The notes below the pieces were generated by a model. The model worked only from the letters and a program-made list of their open reading frames with translations, had not been told where the DNA came from and made no database searches. The position numbers and the translations under genes were made by a program. This document shows, in pieces, positions 1 through 5,183 of a stretch of 5,183 nucleotides of DNA. The stretch's first letter is position 1. Each line of letters opens with the position of its first letter. The stretch spans positions 1 to 5,183 of the forward strand of contig CAIOSS010000524.1 of NCBI GenBank assembly GCA_903860995.1. Reading direction: 5' to 3'. Source of the DNA: an uncultured delta proteobacterium (GTDB lineage Bacteria > Myxococcota_A > Polyangia > Polyangiales > Ga0077539).

Positions 1-1278
1 GACCACCCGGCGGGCGTCGTCCGCGGGCGAGAAGCCCCGGGGGAGCTCGACGGAGCGCCCCACCTGGAGCCAGCGCCAGGCGCCCGGCGTCGAGGGGACG
101 GGACGGGCCTCCGCGAGCGCGTCGCGGGTGGCCGCGGGGAGCAGCGCGAGGTCGGCGGCGTGCTCGCGCGACGCCAGCAGCATACCTGGGGTGGTATTCG
201 GGGCGTAGAGGGCGAGCCAGAGGCGCGGGCGCAGGGCGCCGGGGTGCGGTCCCGCGGAGGCCACGAGGTGCACCGACCACGCCTCGGTGACCCCCGCGAT
301 GGACCACGCCGCCAGCTCGGGCAGGCCCGCGTGCGGCGCGCCGGGGGAGAGCGCCGGGGCGTCGGGGAGGAGGGCGTTCCAGGCGGCGGCGACGCGGTCG
401 GCGAAGGCGCGGGTGAAGCCGACGGCCTGCGGGCGCAGCGTGCGAAGGTGCCAGAGGGCGTTGGGCGCGAGGGCCTGGAGGCGCTCCCAGTCGGGCTCGT
501 CGGGGGTGAGCAGCGCGCAGCGGGCGGCGTCCCGGGGGTGCTGGCGGTGCAGGCGCTCGACGAGGGCGCGGGCCTCGGGGTGGCCGCCGAAGCGCATGCG
601 CAGGGCGTCGAGGGTGGTCTCCGCGAAGGCGCGGGCGGCGAGGGTGGCGGGCGCGCGGGGGACCTCGGCGCGCAGGGCGGAGAGGGCGGCGTCGACGACG
701 TCGCTCCAGGCGAGCGTGGCGACGCGGTCGAGGGGGAAGGCCTCGCGGGGGGCGCGGCGGTCGGGGCTCACATAGACGAGCAGGCGCTCGGCCTCGGGGT
801 GGCGGGCGCGCGCCCAGGCGAGGTAGGCCGCGAGCTGGCCGTCGCCCTCGTCGGCGTCGAGCTTGTTCTCGATGAGCACGACCCACTCGCGGCCGAGGGC
901 GTCGCGGGCGTGGCAGCGGAGGTCGGGCGCGCGGGCGATGCGGTCGAGGGGCTGCTCTCGCAGCACGCGCAGGGTGTCGGCCGCGAAGCTGGGGGGTTGT
1001 GCGGAGCGGGCGAAGCGGGCGCCGGGGAGCGGGTCGAGGGCCGCGAGCGCGCGGCGCACGAGGGCGTCGAGGACGGCGGCGCCGAGGCCGTGGTCGCCGC
1101 CGGGCTGCGGCGGACGGGGGTCGAGCAGCCACCCGAGGAAGCGGGTGTGCGGGCGCTCCTTGCGGGCGGTGGCGAGCACCTCCAGCGGGTCGAAGGCCGG
1201 CGCGATGGCGTCGAGGGCGCGGAGGTCGGGGTTTCCGAGCAGGGCCTCGAAGGGCGGCGGTCGCGGCGCGCGGTTCAT
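1..1278 (-). CDS. PD-(D/E)XK nuclease-like protein, PDDEXK_4 type (C-terminus cut by window edge)
   Basis: Reading the minus strand from the ATG at 1278-1276 gives 426 codons without a stop, running off the left edge. An in-frame TAG at 1302-1300 lies eight codons upstream with no other start codon between, so this start is well fixed; GGAGAGG about 5-11 bases before it is a fair ribosome binding site. The N-terminus carries E41 followed by FLGWLLDP (47-54) and HGLG (63-66), as in the PF14281 (PDDEXK_4) family. The catalytic signature is complete: P118-D119, then E137-N138-K139 after a hydrophobic strand (WVVLI, 132-136), then the family's typical GQLAAY (147-152). The fold implies a metal-dependent nuclease, but family members are mostly uncharacterised, so target and role are unknown. 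Residues from about 200 on match nothing I recognise. Divergent to the phosphoesterase gene. The family call is by eye; a nuclease activity is inferred. Confidence 0.85.
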   Translation of the reverse strand, partial: MNRAPRPPPFEALLGNPDLRALDAIAPAFDPLEVLATARKERPHTRFLGWLLDPRPPQPGGDHGLGAAVLDALVRRALAALDPLPGARFARSAQPPSFAADTLRVLREQPLDRIARAPDLRCHARDALGREWVVLIENKLDADEGDGQLAAYLAWARARHPEAERLLVYVSPDRRAPREAFPLDRVATLAWSDVVDAALSALRAEVPRAPATLAARAFAETTLDALRMRFGGHPEARALVERLHRQHPRDAARCALLTPDEPDWERLQALAPNALWHLRTLRPQAVGFTRAFADRVAAAWNALLPDAPALSPGAPHAGLPELAAWSIAGVTEAWSVHLVASAGPHPGALRPRLWLALYAPNTTPGMLLASREHAADLALLPAATRDALAEARPVPSTPGAWRWLQVGRSVELPRGFSPADDARRVV

Positions 1279-1347
1279 CTCGCCTCTCCGCTTGGGGGTC
1301 TAGCACATCGACGCGCCCCTCCCGGGCATCGTACTGCGTACCCCTCC
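1279..1347. promoter_or_regulatory. Divergent intergenic spacer with weak promoter candidates for both flanking genes
   Basis: These 69 bases separate two divergent start codons and must hold or overlap both promoters unless transcription starts inside a neighbour. On the minus strand, TGCTAGACC (1304-1296) resembles an extended -10 (TGn followed by TAGACC at 1302-1297) and would start transcription about 10 bases before the nuclease ATG, leaving the GGAGAGG ribosome site in the leader. On the plus strand, TACTGC (1332-1337) is a poor -10 candidate about 10 bases before the phosphoesterase ATG. It sits in a short inverted repeat, GTAC-TGC-GTAC (1331-1341). No good -35 elements are visible. 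All of this is weak pattern matching. Confidence 0.3.
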
Positions 1348-2505
1348 ATGCGCGCCGCCCAGGTGTTGATGTTCCTCGCGGTCGTGACCCTCGTCGTCGG
1401 CGGCATCCACTACCTGCTCTGGGCGCGGCTCGTGCGCGACCCCGCGTGGCCCGCGCCGTGGCCCCGCGTCGGCGCCGCGCTCCTCTGGGCGCTCGGGCTC
1501 GCGCTGCCGCTGGGGATGTTCGCCGGGCGGGTGCTGCCGCGGCCGGTGCTGTCTCCCCTCGCCTGGGGGCTCTTCCTCTGGATGGGCGCCGCCTTCGTGC
1601 TCTTCGTGCTGGTGACCCTCGGCGAGCTCGCCCGCCTCGCGGCCACGGCCCTCGGCGCCCTCCACGACCCCGCGCGCCGCCAGTGGTTCGCCCGCGCCCT
1701 CGCCGCCACGGCGGGCGTCGGCGGCGTCGGCCTCTCGGCCCTCGCGGTGCGCACGGCCGTCGCGGCGCTCACGGTGCGCACGGTGCGCGTCCCGCTGGCG
1801 CGCCTGCCCCCGACGATGGCGGGCTACGTCATCGTCCAGCTCACGGACATCCACGTCGGGCCCACCATCGACCGGCGCTTCATGCTCGAGCTCGTCGCGA
1901 GGGTCAACGCGCTCCGCCCCGACGCCATCGTGATCACCGGCGACCTCGTCGACGGCTCGGTGGCCACGCTGGGCGAGCACGTCGCGCCCCTCGCCGACCT
2001 GCGCGCCCGGCACGGGGTGTTCTTCGTGACGGGCAACCACGAGTACTACTCCGGCGTCGACGCCTGGCTGGCGGAGCTCGGCCGCCTGGGCGTCCGGGTG
2101 CTGCGCAACGAGCGCGTCACCCTCGGCGACGACGCGGCGAGCTTCGACCTCGCCGGGGTCGACGATTGGTCCGCCGCGAGGCACGGCGAGGGGCACGGGG
2201 CCGACCTCCCGCGGGCCCTGTACGGGCGCGACCCCGCGCGCGAGCTGGTGCTGCTGGCGCACCAGCCGAAGGCCGTGGCGGAGGCCGCGGCGCGGGGCGT
2301 CGGGCTGGTGCTGTCGGGGCACACCCACGGCGGCCAGCTGTGGCCCTTCTCGTACGTCGTGGCGCTCGACCAGCCCATCGTGGCGGGGCTGCACCGCGTC
2401 GGCGAGACCTGGGCCTACGTGAGCGAGGGCACCGGGTACTGGGGCCCGCCCATGCGCCTCGGGACGCGCGCGGAGATCACCCGGGTGGTGCTCGCGCGGG
2501 GGTGA
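1348..2505 (+). CDS. Membrane-anchored calcineurin-like metallophosphoesterase (YkuE/YaeI type)
   Basis: A 385-residue protein. The C-terminal catalytic domain (about 158-383) has every metal-binding motif of calcineurin-like phosphoesterases in order: D167-I-H169, G198-D199-L-V-D202, G229-N230-H231-E232, H305 and G324-H325-T-H327. AGV (269-271) and the terminal GTGYWGPPMRLG (361-372) are typical of the YkuE/YaeI subgroup. It should hydrolyse a phosphate ester with a two-metal centre; the substrate is unknown. Ahead of it are three hydrophobic segments (about 6-25, 41-60, 68-92) and a fourth Gly/Ala-rich one (118-140) preceded by R110-R111-Q-W-F, like an internal Tat signal. Arginines after segments 1 and 3 suggest a periplasmic catalytic domain. 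The frame stays open upstream to 160, but that stretch is antisense to the nuclease gene; this ATG begins directly at the first membrane segment. There is no Shine-Dalgarno, and M8 is an alternative start. Confidence 0.9.
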   Translation: MRAAQVLMFLAVVTLVVGGIHYLLWARLVRDPAWPAPWPRVGAALLWALGLALPLGMFAGRVLPRPVLSPLAWGLFLWMGAAFVLFVLVTLGELARLAATALGALHDPARRQWFARALAATAGVGGVGLSALAVRTAVAALTVRTVRVPLARLPPTMAGYVIVQLTDIHVGPTIDRRFMLELVARVNALRPDAIVITGDLVDGSVATLGEHVAPLADLRARHGVFFVTGNHEYYSGVDAWLAELGRLGVRVLRNERVTLGDDAASFDLAGVDDWSAARHGEGHGADLPRALYGRDPARELVLLAHQPKAVAEAAARGVGLVLSGHTHGGQLWPFSYVVALDQPIVAGLHRVGETWAYVSEGTGYWGPPMRLGTRAEITRVVLARG

Positions 2506-2528
2506 CCCGACTGCTGCGGCTGCAGATC

Positions 2529-2552
2529 CCGCGCGGCGGGCGAATCGCGCGG
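2529..2552. repeat. GC-rich inverted repeat after the phosphoesterase gene
   Basis: A perfect 7-bp inverted repeat (CCGCGCG at 2529-2535, CGCGCGG at 2546-2552) with a 10-base loop begins 24 bases after the phosphoesterase stop. No T-run follows, so it is not a standard intrinsic terminator, though a T-less hairpin terminator is possible. In DNA this GC-rich such repeats arise by chance fairly often. Confidence 0.3.
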
Positions 2553-2633
2553 AGGGCGCCACGGCTCCGTGCGGACTCCGCCGGGAAGTTACGGGTCCAC
2601 TGCGTCGTCGGGCGATGCTGCGCCCCAAGCGCC

Positions 2634-3155
2634 ATGCCCTACCTCCTCGGATTCGCCGTCTCCATCGGACTCTTCCTCGCGTACGTCGCCTCGCGCCCGG
2701 GCGCGTTTCGCATCGAGCGCTCGCGCACGCTCAACGCCCGCCCGGAGGCGGTCTTCGCGCTCATCAACGACTTCCGCGAGTGGGCAAAGTGGTCCCCCTG
2801 GGACAAGCTCGACCCCGGCCTGAAGCGCACCTACGAGGGCCCCGCCTCGGGCAAGGGCGCCGTGTACCGCTGGGAGGGCAACGGCAAGGCCGGCGCAGGG
2901 TCGATGACCATCAACGAGACCAGCCCCGCGCGCATCGAGATCGCGCTCAACCTCCTCAAGCCCTTCCCGGCCAACAACCGGGCGATCTTCACCATGGAGC
3001 CCGACGGCGACCGCACGAAGCTCACCTGGGCGATGGAGGGCGAGAACCCCTTCCCCGCCAAGGTCTTCGGCGTCTTCGTCAACGTGCAGGAGCTCGTCGG
3101 CAAGGACTTCGAGAAGGGCTTCGACGCCATGCAGGAGGTCGTCGCCCAGGCCTGA
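2634..3155 (+). CDS. SRPBCC family protein (polyketide cyclase/START-like) with N-terminal membrane anchor
   Basis: A 173-residue protein. Residues 3-20 form one hydrophobic segment (LLGFAVSIGLFLAYVA) followed by RPGAFRIERS, a likely membrane anchor or uncleaved signal. Residues about 25-171 form an SRPBCC helix-grip domain: RTLNARPEAVFALINDF (31-47), the conserved W50-A-K-W53-S-P-W56 stretch, YEGPASGKGAVYRWEGN (67-83), the strand pair around 90-105, LTWAMEG (130-136) and the long C-terminal helix with VGKDFEKGFDAM (155-166). This fold binds hydrophobic ligands in a cavity between sheet and C-terminal helix; some members are enzymes or carriers, but this membrane-anchored subgroup has no established ligand. 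Length is normal for the subgroup. The frame remains open far upstream by chance, but homology-like sequence begins at this ATG. The gap to the phosphoesterase is 128 bp and to Uma2 104 bp, so operon membership is doubtful. No Shine-Dalgarno is visible. Confidence 0.88.
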   Translation: MPYLLGFAVSIGLFLAYVASRPGAFRIERSRTLNARPEAVFALINDFREWAKWSPWDKLDPGLKRTYEGPASGKGAVYRWEGNGKAGAGSMTINETSPARIEIALNLLKPFPANNRAIFTMEPDGDRTKLTWAMEGENPFPAKVFGVFVNVQELVGKDFEKGFDAMQEVVAQA

Positions 3156-3244
3156 TCGCCGTCGCTACCACAAGATGCGCCTGGAGAGCGGGACGCTGCG
3201 GTACGACGCGCGACGGACCCGCCGCGCGGTGACGTCGGCGCGGG

Positions 3245-3253
3245 TGATACGCT
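3245..3253 (+). promoter_or_regulatory. Extended -10-like element for the Uma2 gene, predicted leaderless
   Basis: TGATACGCT reads as TGn plus a -10-like hexamer TACGCT (3248-3253). Transcription would begin about six to eight bases further on, at or next to the ATG at 3260, giving a leaderless message. This would agree with the absence of a Shine-Dalgarno sequence. No -35 element at the usual spacing is seen, and the call rests on one short match. Confidence 0.35.
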
Positions 3254-3259
3254 GGCGGC

Positions 3260-3862
3260 ATGTCTGGCGACGCCGCGCGCACCATCGACCCGGAGTTTCC
3301 CAACCTCGCACCCACGGTCGTGGAGGGCTACCGCAACGCGCCGGAGTCGATGGTCGCGGAGGTCATCGACGGCGATCTGTCGCTGCTGCCCAGGCCCCGG
3401 CGTCGGCACGTCCACAGCGCCTCCGTGCTGTCCCACCGCCTCGGGCCCTTCTTCGATCCGTCGGACGGCGACCCCGGCGGGTGGGTCATCCATGTCGAGC
3501 CGGAGCTGCACCTCGGGGCACAACCCGACATCGTCGCACCGGACCTCGCCGGGTGGCGGCGGGGCACCCTCCCGGAGGGCTTCCTCGACGAGAGCGACGA
3601 TCTCACCCTCGCGCCCGACTGGGTGTGCGAGGTGCTCTCTCCCTCGACGGAGAAGGTCGACCGCGGGCGCAAGCTCGACCTCTATCACCGCGAGGCGGTG
3701 AGCCACGTCTGGCTGCTCTCGCCGCCGCTGCGCACGATCGAGGTGTACCGTCGGCACGACCTCGGGTGGCTGCGGGTGGCGACCTTCGGGGGAGAGGTCC
3801 TCGCGCGGGTGGAGCCCTTCGACGCGGTGGTGATCGACCTCGCCGCGCTGTGGCGGCTGTAG
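3260..3862 (+). CDS. Uma2 family (DUF820) protein, putative PD-(D/E)XK endonuclease
   Basis: A 200-residue protein of the usual Uma2 length. Family landmarks appear in order: Y24-R-N-A-P-E-S (equivalent to the common YxxLPE start), A33-E34-V-I-D-G-D-L (33-40), PRPRRRH (44-50), VEPELHLG (79-86), QPDIVAPDLAGWRRG (88-102), LAPDWVCEVLSPST (117-130), D134-RGRKLDLYH (134-143) and VWLLSPPLRTIEVYR (150-164). The probable active-site set is E34, D95 (or D90), E124 and, displaced downstream, K138, as in the restriction-endonuclease-like fold assigned to this family (PF05685). The cellular function of Uma2 proteins is unknown; they are abundant in cyanobacteria, Chloroflexi and some myxobacteria, often in many copies. 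The ATG lies a few bases after a -10-like element and gives the standard family N-terminus. A hairpin follows directly after the stop. Nuclease activity is inferred from fold, not shown. Confidence 0.9.
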   Translation: MSGDAARTIDPEFPNLAPTVVEGYRNAPESMVAEVIDGDLSLLPRPRRRHVHSASVLSHRLGPFFDPSDGDPGGWVIHVEPELHLGAQPDIVAPDLAGWRRGTLPEGFLDESDDLTLAPDWVCEVLSPSTEKVDRGRKLDLYHREAVSHVWLLSPPLRTIEVYRRHDLGWLRVATFGGEVLARVEPFDAVVIDLAALWRL

Positions 3863-3895
3863 CGTCGACCCTCGGTGGGCGCACCCGGAGCGACG
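3863..3895 (+). terminator. Hairpin directly after the Uma2 stop codon, possible T-less terminator
   Basis: The 33 bases after TAG fold into a three-part stem: CGTCG (3863-3867) with CGACG (3891-3895), CTC (3871-3873) with GAG (3888-3890), and GGTG (3874-3877) with CACC (3882-3885), leaving a GGCG loop, a three-base bulge on the left and a two-base bulge on the right. That is 12 pairs placed exactly at the gene end. No T-run follows, so termination is uncertain; it might instead protect the 3' end of the message. Confidence 0.35.
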
Positions 3896-3973
3896 CGCGG
3901 ACGAAGGGGTGGTGGGCGCTGGCGCTGGTCGCGCTGCGGCGGAGACGGCGCTCGCGCACGCCTGCGATCACTG

Positions 3974-4061
3974 GCCTCGCCGATCGAGGGGAGCACCCGC
4001 CCACGCCCGCAAGCACCGCCTCGCCCTCCGAGGGGAGCATCCACCCAACCCCGCACTCACC
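3974..4061. repeat. Tandem direct repeat, 2 x 44 bp, with a conserved hairpin in each unit
   Basis: Bases 3974-4017 and 4018-4061 are adjacent copies of a 44-bp unit, matching at 35 of 44 positions without gaps. Both begin GCCTCGCC, share CGAGGGGAGCA in the middle and end in CACC. Within each, CCTCG pairs with CGAGG around a five-base loop (3975-3989 and 4019-4033). Three of the nine differences fall in that loop and none in the arms. Partial copies flank the pair: about 3956-3973 resembles the 3' end of the unit and about 4063-4070 resembles its start. Function unknown; it may be a local duplication or part of a dispersed intergenic repeat family. Confidence 0.7.
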
Positions 4062-4169
4062 GGACTCGCGGTCGCGAAGCGACGAGCGCTACTGCCAACT
4101 CCAACGACGAGACTTCCGATCTTCTCCCGGTCGAGCAACGACACGGGGAGGGGCGCGCGGATGACGTGA

Positions 4170-4182
4170 GCGATCGAATCGC
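4170..4182. promoter_or_regulatory. Short inverted repeat upstream of the P450, possible operator
   Basis: GCGAT-CGA-ATCGC is a perfect 5-bp inverted repeat with a three-base centre, about 70 bases before the P450 start and in the least GC-rich part of the spacer. A dimeric repressor or activator could bind such a site. It is short, no regulator gene is in view, and chance is a real possibility. Confidence 0.2.
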
Positions 4183-4213
4183 CATCGGAACGACGCTCGG
4201 ACGGCTCCGCCCG

Positions 4214-4242
4214 TTGCCCAGAAGCACGCAGCGCAGCATGGT
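4214..4242 (+). promoter_or_regulatory. Candidate promoter for the P450 gene
   Basis: TTGCCC (4214-4219) and CATGGT (4237-4242) match the -35 and -10 consensus at 4 and 3 of 6 positions and are exactly 17 bases apart. The predicted start is within a few bases of the ATG at 4251, so the message would have almost no leader, in line with the missing Shine-Dalgarno. Weak on sequence alone. Confidence 0.28.
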
Positions 4243-4250
4243 CCCGCCCC

Positions 4251-5183
4251 ATGAGCCTCGACTCGATTCCCGTCGTCCCGGGGGGCAACTTCGCGGGGCA
4301 CATCCACCTGTTCCAGGGGGATGACCGCCTGGGGTTCTTCCAGCGCATCGCCGACACGGGCGAGCTCTCTCGCGTGTCCTTCGTGGGCAGACCCGTGGTG
4401 TTCGCCAACTCCCCGGCCGCCGCCCACGAGGTGCTCGTCGAGAAGGCGCGCTGCTTCGAGAAGTCCCCGGGCATCCGGCTGCTGCTCTTCTACCTCGCGG
4501 GCGAAGGGCTCTTCACCTCCGAGGGCGAGCTCTGGCGGCGGCAGCGTCGGCTGATGGCGCCCCTGTTCCAGCCCTCGGCGATGGCGCAGTACACGGACTG
4601 CATGCACGACGTCGCCGCCCGCGCCGTCGCCACCTGGAAGGACGGCGCCTCGCTCGACCTCGCGTCGGAGATGACCCGCATCACCATGGGCATCGTCGGC
4701 AAGGCCCTCTTCGACAGCGACACCTTCGACGAGAGCGATGCCCTCGGCGAGGCCCTCACCGTGGTCCTCGCGTGGGCCGACGCGCAGGGCGCCTCGCCCC
4801 GGCTGGTCGCGCAGGTCGCCCTCACCGACGTGCTCGAGGCCGTCGGCGGACACCTTCCCGGCAGGCTCGACGGGCTGCGCCGCCGTGCGCTGGTCGCGCT
4901 CAAGGAGCCCTTCCTCCTCGAAGGCGCCCGGTCGGAGCGGCTGCAGCGCGCCCTCGCGGTGGTGGACGGGCGCATCCGGCAGATGATCGCCGAGCGCCGC
5001 GCGCAGGGCCTCGCGCGGGCCGACCTGCTCACCCGCCTGCTCGCCGCGCGCGACGAGGAGAACGGCGGCGCCGCGGTGATGACCGACCAGCAGGTGCGCG
5101 ACGAGGCCAACACCCTCTTCATCGCGGGCCACGAGACCACGGCCACCTCCCTGGCGTGGGCCTTCTACCTGCTCGGCCGCCAC
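4251..5183 (+). CDS. Cytochrome P450, N-terminal 311 residues (cut by window edge)
   Basis: The frame from this ATG stays open to the right edge. It starts with a proline-rich SIPVVPGGNFAGH (5-17) of long-type bacterial P450s, without a membrane anchor, so the enzyme is probably cytoplasmic. Helix C has W95-R-R-Q-R99 (the WxxxR heme-propionate motif) in GLFTSEGELWRRQRRLMAP; helix I has F290-I-A292-G293-H294-E295-T296-T297, the oxygen-activating AGxET motif. The ExxR motif, PERF region and heme-ligand cysteine lie beyond the window, so activity cannot be judged. P450s insert oxygen into organic substrates using electrons from partner redox proteins; none is encoded here and the substrate is unknown. 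The F-G region (about 170-235) appears longer than in common relatives. This start is chosen because it gives the complete family N-terminus. Subfamily not recognised. Confidence 0.9.
   Translation, partial: MSLDSIPVVPGGNFAGHIHLFQGDDRLGFFQRIADTGELSRVSFVGRPVVFANSPAAAHEVLVEKARCFEKSPGIRLLLFYLAGEGLFTSEGELWRRQRRLMAPLFQPSAMAQYTDCMHDVAARAVATWKDGASLDLASEMTRITMGIVGKALFDSDTFDESDALGEALTVVLAWADAQGASPRLVAQVALTDVLEAVGGHLPGRLDGLRRRALVALKEPFLLEGARSERLQRALAVVDGRIRQMIAERRAQGLARADLLTRLLAARDEENGGAAVMTDQQVRDEANTLFIAGHETTATSLAWAFYLLGRH

Larger units (their letters stand above)
3863..4250. other. 388-bp non-coding spacer between Uma2 and P450
   Basis: No reading frame here looks like a gene. The open frames crossing it are short, rich in Arg, Pro, Ser and His, and carry the translation of a tandem repeat rather than a protein pattern. 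The spacer holds the post-Uma2 hairpin, the 44-bp tandem repeat, a GTCGC-GAA-GCGAC hairpin (4071-4083), a less GC-rich stretch (about 4085-4190) and the P450 promoter region. The ATG at 4238 is out of frame with the P450. Confidence 0.6.

Noticed and set aside
1300..2628. 442-codon open frame on the minus strand opposite the phosphoesterase
   Set aside because: The plus strand encodes a complete phosphoesterase with all metal ligands. The antisense translation is rich in Arg, Gly, Glu and His with no domain pattern, as expected in high-GC DNA.
3209..3230. CGCGCG inverted repeat upstream of Uma2 as a regulatory hairpin
   Set aside because: A six-base alternating CG motif pairing with itself is expected by chance at this GC content, and its position fits no clear promoter or terminator.
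1348..3862. Operon or defence/biosynthetic cluster made of phosphoesterase, SRPBCC, Uma2 and P450
   Set aside because: The gaps are 104-388 bp, there is a hairpin and repeats between Uma2 and P450, promoter-like elements sit before individual genes, and no shared pathway is evident.
3974..4061. CRISPR array
   Set aside because: The two units are directly adjacent with no unique spacer between them and only about 80% identical. There are no cas genes.
4104..4122. Resemblance to the 3' end of a common Illumina sequencing adapter (ACGACG plus CTTCCGATCT)
   Set aside because: The match is broken by a changed three-base centre, where the adapter has two bases. A true adapter join would be exact, so coincidence is more likely. 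Read coverage across the site would settle it.
3175..4164. 329-codon plus-strand frame overlapping Uma2
   Set aside because: It is an out-of-frame, Arg-rich reading of the Uma2 gene and the repeat spacer, with no recognisable fold or motif.
4089..5183. 364-codon open frame on the minus strand opposite the P450
   Set aside because: The plus-strand frame carries WxxxR and AGxET P450 motifs. The minus translation is low-complexity Gly/Glu/Ala/Arg and runs through the non-coding spacer.

Overview
The window is a very GC-rich stretch of bacterial chromosome. Its codons almost always end in G or C, so long open frames appear on both strands and most of them are not genes. The mix of genes (Uma2-family protein, SRPBCC protein, membrane metallophosphoesterase, long-type P450, PD-(D/E)XK nuclease-like protein) and the base composition suggest a high-GC soil bacterium. 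A myxobacterial relative (Myxococcota, Polyangia type) is my best guess, but no marker gene here proves it.

Layout: (1) bases 1-1278, minus strand: a PDDEXK_4-like putative nuclease whose C-terminus runs off the left edge. (2) A 69-bp divergent spacer. (3) 1348-2505, plus: a YkuE/YaeI-type metallophosphoesterase preceded by membrane segments and an internal twin-arginine-like segment. (4) 2634-3155, plus: a small membrane-anchored SRPBCC protein. (5) 3260-3862, plus: a Uma2-family (DUF820) protein, probably PD-(D/E)XK fold. (6) 3863-4250: a 388-bp non-coding spacer with a hairpin right after the Uma2 stop, a tandem 44-bp imperfect repeat with conserved hairpin arms, and a small inverted repeat. 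(7) 4251-5183, plus: the N-terminal 311 residues of a cytochrome P450, cut by the right edge before its heme-binding cysteine.

The four plus-strand genes are 104-388 bp apart, do not overlap, and have no shared pathway that I can recognise. They look like independently expressed housekeeping or accessory genes rather than a tight operon. None of the four has a convincing Shine-Dalgarno sequence, and Uma2 has an extended -10-like element placed so that its mRNA would be leaderless. The two genes at the window edges (PD-(D/E)XK and P450) are open-ended but clearly real. I see no strong evidence for a new multi-gene system. The best leads are the Sec/Tat-like topology of the phosphoesterase, the tandem hairpin repeat, and the uncharacterised nuclease-like gene on the minus strand.
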